Below, one piece after another: positions 1 through 9,452 of a stretch of DNA of 64,000 nucleotides. The stretch's first letter is position 1. Each line of letters begins with the position of its first letter. The notes beneath the pieces are model-generated. The model was not told the DNA's origin. It ran no database searches and worked only from the letters and a program-made list of their open reading frames with translations. Made by a program: the position numbers and the translations under genes. Source of the DNA: Gemmata massiliana (GTDB taxonomy: Bacteria > Planctomycetota > Planctomycetia > Gemmatales > Gemmataceae). Where the stretch lies: the NCBI GenBank assembly GCA_000531095.1, contig HG799463.1, positions 708,132 to 772,131 of the forward strand. The letters run 5' to 3'.

Positions 1-954
1 GAACCGGCGGTGCAGGTCCTGAACGGGGTTCCCCGATTCCGGGTACGGGTCGCGGCCCGTGAGCGCCCAGTACAGCGTCGCCCCGAGGCTGAACAGGTCC
101 GCGCGGCTGTCCACCGAGTGCGGGTCGCGGGCCTGTTCGGGGGCCATGTACCCGATCGTGCCGAGCACGACGCCGGGTTCGGTCATCTGCTGCGTCGGGA
201 GCCGCGCGAGGCCGAAGTCGAGCACCTTCGCCTGCCCGTCCGGGGTCACCAGCACGTTGCTCGGCTTGATGTCGCGGTGCACCAGCCCGTGGCGGTGCGC
301 CTCGCCGAGCGCGTCGGCCACCTGGCGGAACAGTTCGCAGGCCCGCAGCGCGGGGAGCGGCCCGCTGTCCCGGACCAGCGTGAACAGGTCCTGGCCGGGG
401 ATCAGCTCCATCACGAAGTACTCGCGCGCCTGGCTCCCGGCCCGGGAGTGCCGGCCCGCGTCGAAACAGGTCACGATGTGCGGGTGCTGGAGCCGGGCGA
501 CGGCCCGGGCCTCGCCATAGAACCGGTGAATCAGGCGCGAGCTGACGTCCGTCGAGCGCGACATCACCTTTAGCGCCACTTGGCGCCGGAGCAGGATGTG
601 TTCGGCCCGGTACACGGTGCCCATCCCGCCCTGGCCGAGTATGTCGAGGAGCCGGTAGTTCCCGAGGATCAGGTCGTCGGCCCCGCCCTTGCGGATCGTG
701 TCCACCTGGAACCGGGTCAGCAGGTGCAGCCCGAGCAGTTTGGCCAGGAGCGCGTCGACCGCGGTGAGCCGGGTGAGCACGTCGCGGTGGTCCGGCGGCA
801 CCTCTTCCCACTCTTCGGGCATGAGCACTTGCGCGGACAGGAGCCGGGCGAGGAGGGACTGGGCCGGGGGCATCGCCGCTTCCATCGTACCGGGGCTGCT
901 CCCGATCACGGGCAGCTCCAGGTCGGTCGCGAACTCATCGACCAGGGGCGACAT
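1..954 (-). CDS. Ser/Thr protein kinase, N-terminal part (runs off window)
   Basis: This is the first 318 residues of a Hanks-type Ser/Thr kinase; the gene continues past the left edge. Residues 1-95 form a helical leader typical of planctomycete kinases. The glycine loop GQGGMG is at about 107-112, the lysine in VALKV near 129, the catalytic HRDIKPSN near 228, followed by DFG and the [10 protein letters not shown] substrate lobe. It should phosphorylate Ser/Thr on unknown targets. The start is the ATG at 952-954. Any C-terminal sensor or membrane domain lies outside the window. Confidence 0.93.
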   Translation of the reverse strand, partial: MSPLVDEFATDLELPVIGSSPGTMEAAMPPAQSLLARLLSAQVLMPEEWEEVPPDHRDVLTRLTAVDALLAKLLGLHLLTRFQVDTIRKGGADDLILGNYRLLDILGQGGMGTVYRAEHILLRRQVALKVMSRSTDVSSRLIHRFYGEARAVARLQHPHIVTCFDAGRHSRAGSQAREYFVMELIPGQDLFTLVRDSGPLPALRACELFRQVADALGEAHRHGLVHRDIKPSNVLVTPDGQAKVLDFGLARLPTQQMTEPGVVLGTIGYMAPEQARDPHSVDSRADLFSLGATLYWALTGRDPYPESGNPVQDLHRRF

Positions 955-1295
955 CAAACCCTCCCGAACGCGATCGCGCTCGTCGTTTCGGCTTCGGGGG
1001 AAGAGATTCATAACAGGTGGGCGTCAGGTCGTGGATCGGCCGGCTCACAGAAGCTGGTCCGCGACAAACCTGCGGCACGATTCCGGTGGTGACAACTGAA
1101 TGGCGGAGAAGTGGACGGCGGGAACCCGGTAATCGCCCCCGATTCGCGCCCGGTACGCGAAAATTCGCCCGGTGGTGAAGGGCGAATTCACGCGCCACAC
1201 GAAGTCCGCCGTACAACGGGAACGCGGACCGGTCCCGGGGCGGGGCCGAACGGCCGAATTAAGGGACAAACTAGCGCGTCGCAGAACGATGTGGG
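955..1295. other. Intergenic, no gene seen
   Basis: These 341 bp lie between the HNH gene stop and the kinase start, both on the minus strand, so they probably hold the kinase promoter. I see no convincing coding frame or hairpin here. Confidence 0.5.
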
Positions 1296-2036
1296 TTAGC
1301 CACCGCACAAGCCTTCCAGGGCCGCGAAATTCTGTACGGAAATGATGTCCCACCCGTTCGGTAGGAACTGCGGTTTCAGCACGGCCCGAAAGTGATCGCG
1401 CCACGCCCACACGAACGCTCTCCAGTCCGCGCTCGCCTCAATCGTCGGTTCGGGCGCGTCCTCGTAAGTGCGGTGGCACCCGTTGCACACGAACAGCACG
1501 TTCGACAAACACGAGCGCCACGGCTGCGGCACGCTCTTTTTGTGGCGCTTCGGCACGACGTGGTGCCGCGTGAGGTCGGTCCTGGCCCCGCAGCACACGC
1601 ACCGGTCGTTCTTCACCTCCATGAAGAACTCGGTGAACCCGCCCAGGTACAGCTCGCGGAGCCGGTCCTCGGTTTGCGGATCGGTGAACTGCAACACGTT
1701 CGGCGCGATCTTGTGAGCGTACCCCTTCCGCAAATAGAACGCGGCCCGCTTCGCGCTGCACCTCAAAATCGGCTCACCCTTGGTATCGAGGACACGGAAC
1801 GTCTCGTAGCGTGTCGCACCGTCGAGGTGGGTGTATTCCGCGCGCTCGTCCGTCGGCTCCCAGCCCGCGGAGCCGAAGTTTTTGACCTTACAGCGCCCCG
1901 AACCGGCTCGCAGGGACCGTTCCGGTCCGTGTAAAAACTGGAACTCGACCCACTCATCCGTCACGACCGAAATGCGGACCACTTCGGCCTTTCCGCCGCG
2001 CCGTCGCGCATAGACTTGGCCGGTTTGCGGGTTCAT
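1296..2036 (-). CDS. HNH endonuclease domain protein
   Basis: This 246-residue protein has a zinc-binding HNH core in its second half: CVCCG, then LTRHHVVPKR, then LSNVLFVCNGCHRTYED. These supply the paired cysteines and the catalytic HH of HNH nucleases. The N-terminal 120 residues match no family I know. Its ATG overlaps the stop of the upstream cyclase gene by one base (TAATG), so the two are translationally coupled. A metal-dependent nuclease role is inferred from the fold; the substrate is unknown. Confidence 0.85.
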   Translation of the reverse strand: MNPQTGQVYARRRGGKAEVVRISVVTDEWVEFQFLHGPERSLRAGSGRCKVKNFGSAGWEPTDERAEYTHLDGATRYETFRVLDTKGEPILRCSAKRAAFYLRKGYAHKIAPNVLQFTDPQTEDRLRELYLGGFTEFFMEVKNDRCVCCGARTDLTRHHVVPKRHKKSVPQPWRSCLSNVLFVCNGCHRTYEDAPEPTIEASADWRAFVWAWRDHFRAVLKPQFLPNGWDIISVQNFAALEGLCGG

Positions 2037-2686
2037 TACACGAGTCCGAACGCGCGCACGGGGAACGTACCCATGCCTCTCACTTTGACAGGGGTCGCGA
2101 AGAATCGGAAGTCAAAATCGGGCAGAGCCGCGAGTCCCGTCAGGTGCTCCACGACCGGTACGCCCGCACCGAGCAGCGCCGTGTGGACCGGGCGCTGCAT
2201 ATCAGCGGTGTCATCAATGTTGAGCGAATCGATCCCGACGAGGGCCGCGCCCGCTTCGGCGAGGTACGCGGCCGCGTCGCCCGTGAGGAACGGGTGGCCC
2301 TCGAAATACTGGTCCGTGCGCCAGTGCGCGTCCCAGCCGGTGTGAACGAGCACCGCCTTGCCACGAACATCAAGCCCCGCAAAGAACTTCCGCGTAACCG
2401 CGCGGCCCGCGGCCGGGTCGAAACGCACCACGAGTCCGGGGATGTGCGCGACGCGATCCAGCGGCAGTTGCGATACGTCCGCTCCGTCCGCGAACCGGTG
2501 GAACGGCGCGTCGAGGTACGTCCCGGTGTTCGAGACCATCTCGATTTTGCCGATGTGGAACTCGGTGCCGGGCGCGTAGATCGCCCGCGACGCCTCGCGC
2601 GAGAGGAAATCGCACACGAGCGGCGCGGGCAGCCCCTTATAGGTAATCATCCCGCTCTCGATCGTGTGGCTCACGTCAATCAGCAT
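2036..2686 (-). CDS. Cyclase family protein (kynurenine formamidase-like hydrolase)
   Basis: The 216-residue product belongs to the cyclase/KynB metal-dependent hydrolase family. The N-terminus IDVSHTIESGM and the metal site region NTGTYLDAPFHRF correspond to the family HxGTHxDxPxH motif, but the first His is Asn and the second is Tyr, so the substrate or metal set may differ. LVGIDSLNID near residue 160 is also typical. I chose the ATG at 2684-2686 because GAGGG lies 5 nt upstream; a GTG two codons earlier is possible. Its stop overlaps the start of the HNH gene. Confidence 0.85.
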   Translation of the reverse strand: MLIDVSHTIESGMITYKGLPAPLVCDFLSREASRAIYAPGTEFHIGKIEMVSNTGTYLDAPFHRFADGADVSQLPLDRVAHIPGLVVRFDPAAGRAVTRKFFAGLDVRGKAVLVHTGWDAHWRTDQYFEGHPFLTGDAAAYLAEAGAALVGIDSLNIDDTADMQRPVHTALLGAGVPVVEHLTGLAALPDFDFRFFATPVKVRGMGTFPVRAFGLV

Positions 2687-2744
2687 GGGCACCCTCGATT
2701 CCTTACAGTCCGGGATGCGGGCAAGATGCCCGCGGTCCTAGGGC

Positions 2745-5700
2745 TCACTTCGCCACGTCCGCACCGGGCAACACGAGGTCGTTGAACCGGTCCACTGGTT
2801 CCTTTGCGGTCCAAGCGATGCCGCGCAGGAGCAGCACGCGGAACAGCGGGTCGTCGAACGTCCAGGAGTAGTGGCCGGGGATCGACACGAACACGCGCCC
2901 GCGCCCGTGCTCGACCGACCAGAACAGCGGGCGCGGTTCTTTCTCTTCAGTTGCCCAGCCGAGTTCGCGCGTCTTCGGCAGGTCTCCGGTGAGTAGCCAG
3001 TAGCTCTCGTCGACCAGTTTGAGTTTGTCGAAGTTGCGCGTGATCGGGTGCTTCGCGTCCGTGTTGAACGTGAGATCGAGCGGGCCGTGCCGGAACTTAA
3101 TCTTACCGCTATCGGCGGCCAATCCGATGCGCTTCGCGAACCCCGGCACGTCGCCGCGCCCGTCCACCGCCCAGTGGAGGTACGTCAGACCGCCGCCGCG
3201 TTCGAGGAACGCATCAATCTCGGCCGCGCGTTTCGCGTCCCAGTCGCCCCGCTGGAAGAAGACCATCGCGTCGGCCTTCTGGAACTCTTCTTTCGCGGGC
3301 CAGTCCATCGCCGTTGCGACCTCGATCTTGTCACCGGCCGCGAGCAGTTCGGCCCACGCCTTCTGCCACGCGGGGTAATCGTGCTCGCCCTTCCCGTGGT
3401 CCTTCGGGCCTGCCACCAGCACCACACGAATGGGGCGCGTTTTCTCGGGCGGGTTGGGCGCCCCCGCGAGCGCCGCGTTCACCTCCGCGAGCGTGCGCGG
3501 TTTGGGACGCTTCTCAGGGCCGGCGTAATCGTCTGGCATGCGCGGTGCGGGAGTGAGCAGGAACGTGAGTAAATCGCGGGCCTGATCGGGCGGGAGCTTC
3601 TTCAGCAGGTCGTCCGGCATGACCGACAGCGGCGACGCCTTGATCGACTCCACATCGGCCCGATCGACGATCGTGGTCGCTCCCTTGTTGTCACCGATGT
3701 GGAGCTTATCGCCGACCGTGCGTACCACGCCCGTGAGTACGCGATCGTCCTTCAGAGCGACCACCGAGGCGACGAAATCGGGGTTGATGGCGAAACTCGG
3801 TTGCGTGATGTCGCGCACCACGGACCCGTAATCGCGGTGAATGAGGTTCGTGAGATCGGGGCCAATGCTGCCACCCTGAGAGTGGACGCTGTGGCACTTG
3901 AAGCACGACGCCTGTTCGCTGAAGAACACTTTTCGCCCGCGTGCCCAACTCCCGCCGTCGAGTTCCTTCGGGCGCGCGAGTTCGATCGGCTTCCCGATTT
4001 CGGCCTTCGTATCCGCCCACGGCACCAGCGCGCGGTGAAGCGGGAATGGGCGCGGGCGACTGTCTTCTGCGGTGAACCAAGTAACGGACGCGGGACGCAC
4101 ATCGCTTGCACCGGGCGCCACCTGCGATGCGACACGCGCGGGCCACACCCCTCTTTCCTTGTCTTCCGCAATGAGAAGTTTTCCGTGTTTAACCGTGATT
4201 TGTTCCTTCGGTAACTGGTAATCGATTTTCGATCCCGGTTGAACGGCCGGGCGGAGCATGTCAATTAGGTTCAATTGCCCCTCCAGTACCAGCGCCCCGC
4301 CTTTCTTCGTTTCTTCCCAGAGTGCGGCGTGAGGCGCGCTACCGGCCGTCAATTTCTGCGCGAGCGGCACGTCAAAGGCCGGCAACCAACCGGTCCACGT
4401 TACCTTGCCGTCCGGTGACGCCCATGTTGCCTCACAGCCACTCAAATCGAAGTCGAGGTCGATCTGTGGGTGTTGCGGGAGTGTGCCCTTCGGCGTCTTG
4501 TCCTTTGCGGGCCGCCCCATGCCGGGGAGCGTGAGCGCGTAATGCACCGCGCCCACAAGCGAGTCGGTGGCCAGCACGAGCGTTTGGCGGTCGGGTGTGA
4601 GTTGGGCCGAATGAACTGCTACGTTGAAGCGCGGGGCGAGCTTCTCGGCCTGAACGACCGCGTACCCCGGCCAGAGCGTTTCAAAGCGGTCGCCGGCGCG
4701 AACAAACTTCCCCGCGGTGAGCTTCGTTTGCGCCAGTACGTCGCGGAGCAGTTGCGGATCGACCGGCCGATCGAACTCGACGCGGACCTCGCGCGGTCCT
4801 GCCGGGTACACCAGCACCGGTTGCGGGTGCGCCTTGTCGGTGTAACTGATCTTGTAGAGCTTGCCTTTCCCCGTCGGTCCGCTGCCCCAATCCGGGCCAC
4901 CGCTGTGACACGCGACCACGAGCGAACCGTCGGGCGCGATGCAGCAATCGATGGTGAGCATGTTCAGACACGCGAACAGATGATTCTTCGCCACGTAGCC
5001 CGCGTCCGTCTTTACCAACTGCGTGCGGTAGAGTTTGCCGCGCGACTCGCCCGTTACGATCGCGTCGCCCGCCCAATTTTTGGGACCGAACGTGAGACCG
5101 CCATCTTTCACCGGTTCGTTGAAACAGAACCCGCACGTCGATTGGTGCTGCGGGCCGTAATCGAACGTGCTCGGTTCATCAATCACGCCGGGCAGGTGCT
5201 TCGGGTGCCGCGGGGGGAACCCATAGTGTCGTAGGCTGTCACGTTTAATGTGGAGCAGTTCGTCGAGCGGGTTACCGTTGGGGAGCCACGTCGCGCCTTC
5301 TTGGTCCGTGCAGAACAGGTCGCCGGCCTTGTTGAATCGCAGCCCCACGGGAAACCGGATGCCGGTCGCGACGACTTCGCGCGTCTTGAAGTCGGGGGCG
5401 ACGCGGATGATCGTTCCTTCTTCGTCCCTGAGTGAGTATTGCGATTTGCCGTCCTTGTCGACGCGGTACGCATCGGTGTAACTGAACGCCCCGCGCCCGT
5501 AGTAGACGGCCCCGTCCTTCGGGTCGAGTGCGACGCCGAGCGCGTCCACGTTGTTCGCAATCTCCTTCCACCCGTCCGCGACGATGATCTCCTTATCCGC
5601 CTTGCCGTCGTTGTCGGTGTCGACGATGAGCGTCACCTTCCCCTTGCACGCGACGAACACCCCGGCGCCGTATTTGTACCCCGGCGGCGTGAGGTCCATT

Positions 5701-6815
5701 CCGATCGGCGCCCGGAGCCGCCCTTTATTCTCCCAGAACAGCTCGGCCTTGTCCTCGACGCCGTCGCCATCAGTGTCCTTCAGCACCCAGATGTCGCCGT
5801 TGTAGCACAGCGCCACGAGCGCCCCATCCGCGCGGTACTTCACGTTGTTCACGTTCGTGAGGTCGACGGGGAGCTGCTTTACCGTGAACCCCGGCACGAA
5901 GACCTGCACCGCGGGCGGGTCCGCAACCGGCACGAGGCGTTCCCCCGCGGCCGGCGGTTCGGGCGGGAGGTTTTGCTTCAAGTTCGCGTGCTTCGCGGCG
6001 AGGTACCCGCGCACCTTCTTCGCCTCGTCGTCGGTGAGCGCGCGCTCGTAAAGTAGTACCTCCGCGATATCGCACCGGGCCGGTCCGCGCACCTCGTGTG
6101 CGCCGGGACCGTTGGTGTAGAACCGCGCGCCGACGGTAATCTCTGCCAAGCTCAACGCGACTGGTGCCCAAGAGCGCTCACCGTTCGCGATACCGTCCGT
6201 GAACAGTCGAATCGACTTGGCTTCGGGGTTCCCGCGAACTTCGAGTTGATAGAGCTTGCCGAAGTCGCCGCCGGGCTTGAGCAGGTTCTGCCATCCGCCG
6301 AACCCCCGGCCTTCCACGTTGAGATCGGTGAAGCGCGGCGTGAAGTTCGGTCCCATATCGACGGCGAGGCCGGTTTCGTAGTCGCGCCCGTTGGGGGCAT
6401 TGAGCGCGAAGAACCCGCGGAACGCGCCGGGGTTGGCTCGCGGCGCGACCACTACGAAAGCCGTGAATGCCTTCGCGTCGTCTTTACTGCCCGTGAACCG
6501 GAGGTGACTGTTTTCGCCGTCGAAGCGCACGACGCTCGCGTCACCGACCTTCACAATTTTCGGCTGCGCGGTCGTGACCGTTTGCTTCAGATTCCGCCCC
6601 TTCCCGGACCCATCGAACCACGTCGCGAGCTTCCCACCTGCCGGGAATTTCTCCTTGTTGGCCTTGTGCGCGGCGTCGATGCGGCCCGCGTCCAACCACA
6701 ACGCGATGCCGTCAGTAACGGGGAGCTTGTCGTCGGTCCACGGCTCGACCGCGTGCGTGACGACCCGCCCGGTGAGTGTGCAAAGAAGGACGAAAGCGAG
6801 TCGGAGGTAGAGCAT
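2745..6815 (-). CDS. LamG / PVC-type dehydrogenase / heme-binding / ThuA-like fusion protein
   Basis: This 1356-residue exported protein starts with a signal peptide (about residues 1-22). A LamG-like jelly roll (about 30-280) is followed by a PVC-type membrane-bound dehydrogenase beta-propeller (about 300-720). A cytochrome c-like domain follows, with heme motif CFKCH near residue 972 and the downstream GPDLTNL. A C-terminal ThuA-like domain begins near 1125 with IRVVLVAGPKDHG. Such proteins are abundant in planctomycetes and are thought to oxidise sugars in the periplasm, passing electrons through the heme. The order of four modules in one chain is notable. It is probably a stand-alone transcription unit. 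Confidence 0.92.
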   Translation of the reverse strand: MLYLRLAFVLLCTLTGRVVTHAVEPWTDDKLPVTDGIALWLDAGRIDAAHKANKEKFPAGGKLATWFDGSGKGRNLKQTVTTAQPKIVKVGDASVVRFDGENSHLRFTGSKDDAKAFTAFVVVAPRANPGAFRGFFALNAPNGRDYETGLAVDMGPNFTPRFTDLNVEGRGFGGWQNLLKPGGDFGKLYQLEVRGNPEAKSIRLFTDGIANGERSWAPVALSLAEITVGARFYTNGPGAHEVRGPARCDIAEVLLYERALTDDEAKKVRGYLAAKHANLKQNLPPEPPAAGERLVPVADPPAVQVFVPGFTVKQLPVDLTNVNNVKYRADGALVALCYNGDIWVLKDTDGDGVEDKAELFWENKGRLRAPIGMDLTPPGYKYGAGVFVACKGKVTLIVDTDNDGKADKEIIVADGWKEIANNVDALGVALDPKDGAVYYGRGAFSYTDAYRVDKDGKSQYSLRDEEGTIIRVAPDFKTREVVATGIRFPVGLRFNKAGDLFCTDQEGATWLPNGNPLDELLHIKRDSLRHYGFPPRHPKHLPGVIDEPSTFDYGPQHQSTCGFCFNEPVKDGGLTFGPKNWAGDAIVTGESRGKLYRTQLVKTDAGYVAKNHLFACLNMLTIDCCIAPDGSLVVACHSGGPDWGSGPTGKGKLYKISYTDKAHPQPVLVYPAGPREVRVEFDRPVDPQLLRDVLAQTKLTAGKFVRAGDRFETLWPGYAVVQAEKLAPRFNVAVHSAQLTPDRQTLVLATDSLVGAVHYALTLPGMGRPAKDKTPKGTLPQHPQIDLDFDLSGCEATWASPDGKVTWTGWLPAFDVPLAQKLTAGSAPHAALWEETKKGGALVLEGQLNLIDMLRPAVQPGSKIDYQLPKEQITVKHGKLLIAEDKERGVWPARVASQVAPGASDVRPASVTWFTAEDSRPRPFPLHRALVPWADTKAEIGKPIELARPKELDGGSWARGRKVFFSEQASCFKCHSVHSQGGSIGPDLTNLIHRDYGSVVRDITQPSFAINPDFVASVVALKDDRVLTGVVRTVGDKLHIGDNKGATTIVDRADVESIKASPLSVMPDDLLKKLPPDQARDLLTFLLTPAPRMPDDYAGPEKRPKPRTLAEVNAALAGAPNPPEKTRPIRVVLVAGPKDHGKGEHDYPAWQKAWAELLAAGDKIEVATAMDWPAKEEFQKADAMVFFQRGDWDAKRAAEIDAFLERGGGLTYLHWAVDGRGDVPGFAKRIGLAADSGKIKFRHGPLDLTFNTDAKHPITRNFDKLKLVDESYWLLTGDLPKTRELGWATEEKEPRPLFWSVEHGRGRVFVSIPGHYSWTFDDPLFRVLLLRGIAWTAKEPVDRFNDLVLPGADVAK

Positions 6816-7172
6816 GAGTCACGGTTCCCGGAAGAGGTGTTCCGATGGTAGCCGCGACCCGCAAACGCGGGGAAGTGAAATCCCGGTCGAGCTGAACGCA
6901 CAAAGAGGATGCGCGGGTCTCTGACTTATTGGTCGGAAGTGACGTTAGTCGTGACAGCCCGAACCCCTTGCGCCGTGCCGTCAAGCTCAGGTGACGTCCC
7001 TGTGTCACAGCGTCTGCTACTCGGGTGGGTTGTTAAGGGGGCCGACCCGCCGCCCCACGAGCGTCGGGGAAAACCTGCGCGGCGGAGGCGATTGCGGACC
7101 GCGAACCCGGATGGTGAGACCTACAGCACGAGGGTACGCGGGGAGAACATGGCCCGGAAAGCAGACCGTCGT
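6816..7172. other. Intergenic, no gene seen
   Basis: About 360 bp upstream of the large dehydrogenase gene. It likely includes that gene's promoter. Open frames on the plus strand here have no recognisable protein features. The region merges into decayed gene remnants on the right. Confidence 0.5.
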
Positions 7173-7660
7173 TCATTTCGGAACGGTCAGCGGTGCGGGT
7201 GCGGCGACCACGCGCTTGAATCCCGGGCGCTCGCGGAGCGGGACCAGGTAGGGGCTCGTCGCCAATTCGCGCTTGCCGTCGCGCGTCACGAGGTACCCGG
7301 CGTCACGAGCACGGACCAGAGTTCGATCGCGCGGGCCGCGTACACTTCGGCCCAAACGCTCCGGGCGAGCGCGGGCATCGCAGCGTCTCGTCGGGCCGAC
7401 GCCGACGCTGCGGCCAGAGTTTCGGCGCCCCGGAAGCACATGAGCCGGGCGGCCTTCGGGTCCGCGGTCAGGGCGGTGACCTCGGCGGCCGCGTCCGACC
7501 GCGGCCAGGCTCACGGCCCGTTGGGACCGGAATTCGTTCCGCGTGGCCTCTGCTTCGCCGCGAGCAACTCGTCCCACACGGGCAGCGCTTCCCCCGAGCG
7601 CCCGAGAGTGGACAGCGCCCCCGCCCGGTTCCACCGCACGTTCCGGATCAAATGCTGGAG
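7173..7660 (-). pseudogene. Remnant of the C-terminal TPR tail of a Ser/Thr kinase
   Basis: Reading the minus strand across frames gives a TPR-like stretch (NRAGALSTLGRSGEALPVWDELLAA), then after a frameshift RSVWAEVYAARAIELW, then after another shift a terminal segment YLVPLRERPGFKRVVAAP ending at a stop. This resembles the last repeats of planctomycete kinase-TPR proteins, which often end in a PLRGRxDF-like motif. No kinase domain or start is present, and at least two frame changes break it. I call it a decayed fragment. Confidence 0.6.
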
Positions 7661-7744
7661 GTCCGGGCGGGGCACCACGCGGATGCCGGACCGGGTGCCC
7701 CGCGCTGCCGGCGAGTCCCGGCCCGGCTCCGGGACACGCCCGGG

Positions 7745-8215
7745 CTGGCGGTGGCCATCGATTCGTTCAAACCGCGGACCCAGCGGGCGCGAGACTCGGC
7801 GTGGTCAGCCGGGACCGTGGCGAAGTCACCCTGGGGGTCGTCGGGCGCACGGACCAGGAGGCGCGGACCGCATTCGTGTGATCGTCCACGAGTGCGGGAG
7901 CGATGGTGTATACGGACGAATGGAACGGGTACAACCGGTTGCCCGAAAACAATCGGGGCCACGCGACCGTGACCCACACCGAGCCAACGGGAGTGGGCGC
8001 GCGATGACGGCGGGGACAAGATCCGCGAAGTCCACGACACCCTCGAAGGGGGGCCGCGCTGCGGACATTCCTGCGCCCGTTCCGCGGGATCAGCACGCAC
8101 TACCTCGACCAATACGTCGCCGTCTTCCCGTGTAGCTACGACCTTAAGCACGCTGTACCCGACACGCTCCGCATGATGATCCCTCTCACCCTGACGCCTC
8201 ATGAGCCAGAAAATA
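7745..8215 (+). pseudogene. IS1595 (ISXO2-like) transposase remnant
   Basis: Pieces of the C-terminal DDE domain of an ISXO2-like transposase can be read in two frames: GEVTLGVVGRTDQEARTAFV, an in-frame stop at 7879, VYTDEWNGYNRLPE, then in another frame REWARDDGGDKIREVH, then back to the first frame with LRTFLRPFRGISTHYLDQYV. Order and spacing match intact family members. The N-terminal half is missing, and I found no terminal inverted repeats. It is an old, inactive insertion-sequence fragment beside the kinase remnant. Confidence 0.75.
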
Positions 8216-8237
8216 GGGGCAACCGAGATGGGAAATA

Positions 8238-8266
8238 CAAGAACCCCGACAATTCCGGGGTTCTTG
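8238..8266 (-). terminator. Rho-independent-type terminator of the propeller gene
   Basis: An 11-bp perfect hairpin (8238-8248 with 8256-8266, 7-nt loop) lies about 20 nt past the stop of the minus-strand gene at 8288. It is followed on that strand by TATTT. Confidence 0.7.
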
Positions 8267-8287
8267 CTCGTAAACGCAGCAATCTGG

Positions 8288-9247
8288 TTAGCGCTTCACG
8301 TCCTTGATGTCCAGCACGTGGGCCGTTGCTAGGCTGTTACCGAAGATCTTGAAATCCTTGAAGGTCCACACCACCTTCTTGTCGCGCGTGACCTCGAAGA
8401 GCTGCGGGTTGTCCGGTCCCGCGTGGCAGTTCCCCACGATGAGGTTGCCGTTCGGGAGCACGTGTAGCGTCGTCACCCACGCGAGCGTGATGCCCGGCAG
8501 CTCCTTCTGGTCGATGCTCCACACCACCTTGCCGTCCTTGTTCACTTCCAGCACGCGGTTGTTGTTCCCGCCCGAGATCACGGTGTTGCCGTTCGCCAGG
8601 CGCAGCGCGCCGTACACCGCGGTCCCGTGCCCCTCCGGGCCGTGGCCGTCCGAGGCCTTGCGCCCACCCAGGTCGAGTTTGTACTCCCACACGACCTTAC
8701 CCGTCGCGTCGTACTCGCGCACGCACCCGTCGCCCTCGTGACAGACGAGGTAGTTCCCGGTGTCGAGCTTCCGCACCATGCGCGTGTCGCGGTGCGGGTC
8801 CGGCTTCTCCACCTTGAGTGCGATCTCCTTCACGATCTTGCCGTCCTTGTCCACTTCGACGATCCGCTTGTTACCGCTCTCCGCGACGAGCGTGTTGCCG
8901 TCCGCGAGGCGCTGGAAGGCGTGGACCTCGATGCGCCCCTTGTACCCCTCCTTCGGCTTCGCCTCGTACTTCCACACGACCTCTTTCTTGGGCGTCATCT
9001 CGGTCACGGTCGCAGGGGCGGTGTGCAGGAGCAGGTTACCGTTCGGGAGCAGGTCGATGTCGTGGGAGTTGTGCTTGCACTCCACCTCCCATTCGATCTT
9101 GCCGTCGGTCCCGACGAGCACCACGTGCCCCTTGTCCTGCGCGAGCACGCGGTACCCGGGGTGCTTGGGAGCATCGGCCGCGAACGCGGGCAGCGCGAAC
9201 GCGGGCAGCGCGAACGCGAGCGCTGTGAAGGAGAGAATGAGTCGCAT
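8288..9247 (-). CDS. Secreted PQQ/NHL-like beta-propeller protein
   Basis: A 319-residue exported protein. The ATG at 9245-9247 has AGGAG at 9253-9257, 5 nt upstream, and opens a signal peptide (MRLILSFTALAFALP then AFAADA) that contains a small LPAFA duplication. The mature part is made of repeated DGKIxWE / LPNGNxLL units, a beta-propeller resembling PQQ-like or arylsulfotransferase-type propellers. No catalytic residues are recognisable, so a binding or scaffold role is as likely as an enzyme. It ends just before a strong hairpin terminator. Confidence 0.85.
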   Translation of the reverse strand: MRLILSFTALAFALPAFALPAFAADAPKHPGYRVLAQDKGHVVLVGTDGKIEWEVECKHNSHDIDLLPNGNLLLHTAPATVTEMTPKKEVVWKYEAKPKEGYKGRIEVHAFQRLADGNTLVAESGNKRIVEVDKDGKIVKEIALKVEKPDPHRDTRMVRKLDTGNYLVCHEGDGCVREYDATGKVVWEYKLDLGGRKASDGHGPEGHGTAVYGALRLANGNTVISGGNNNRVLEVNKDGKVVWSIDQKELPGITLAWVTTLHVLPNGNLIVGNCHAGPDNPQLFEVTRDKKVVWTFKDFKIFGNSLATAHVLDIKDVKR

Positions 9248-9335
9248 GAAATCTCCTGATAGCGAGGCCACATCACAAAGAAAGGGGCGGTCCGTGGGCG
9301 GTGAGATTGAGCGGTGAAGGCAAGCAGAGTTTTAG

Positions 9336-9430
9336 ATAGGATTAGCAGGATCGACAGGAGCGCTTCTGATTTCACCAGCCGGCTTACACCGACCGTTCGC
9401 CCGATCCCGCCGATCCTGTAAATCCTGTCA
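9336..9430. repeat. Interspersed inverted repeat (GATTxxCAGGAT family) with nested REP
   Basis: The left part (TAGGATTAGCAGGATCGACAGG) and the right end (GATCCTGTAAATCCTGTCA) form an imperfect inverted repeat. A similar sequence recurs at 35219-35393. Between the arms, 9371-9401 carries one copy of a roughly 31-bp palindromic unit (TTCACCAGCCGGCTTACACC...) that recurs at 13940-13969 (inverted) and 14064-14094. It lies between the RT gene stop and the next gene. Confidence 0.65.
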
Positions 9431-9452
9431 AAGTCTCTTCACCCATCTCCTG

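Noticed and set aside
6909-8135. Plus-strand 408-codon open frame
   Set aside because: Low-complexity Arg/Pro/Ala-rich translation typical of shadows in high-GC DNA; it crosses the kinase and transposase remnants, which read in other frames.
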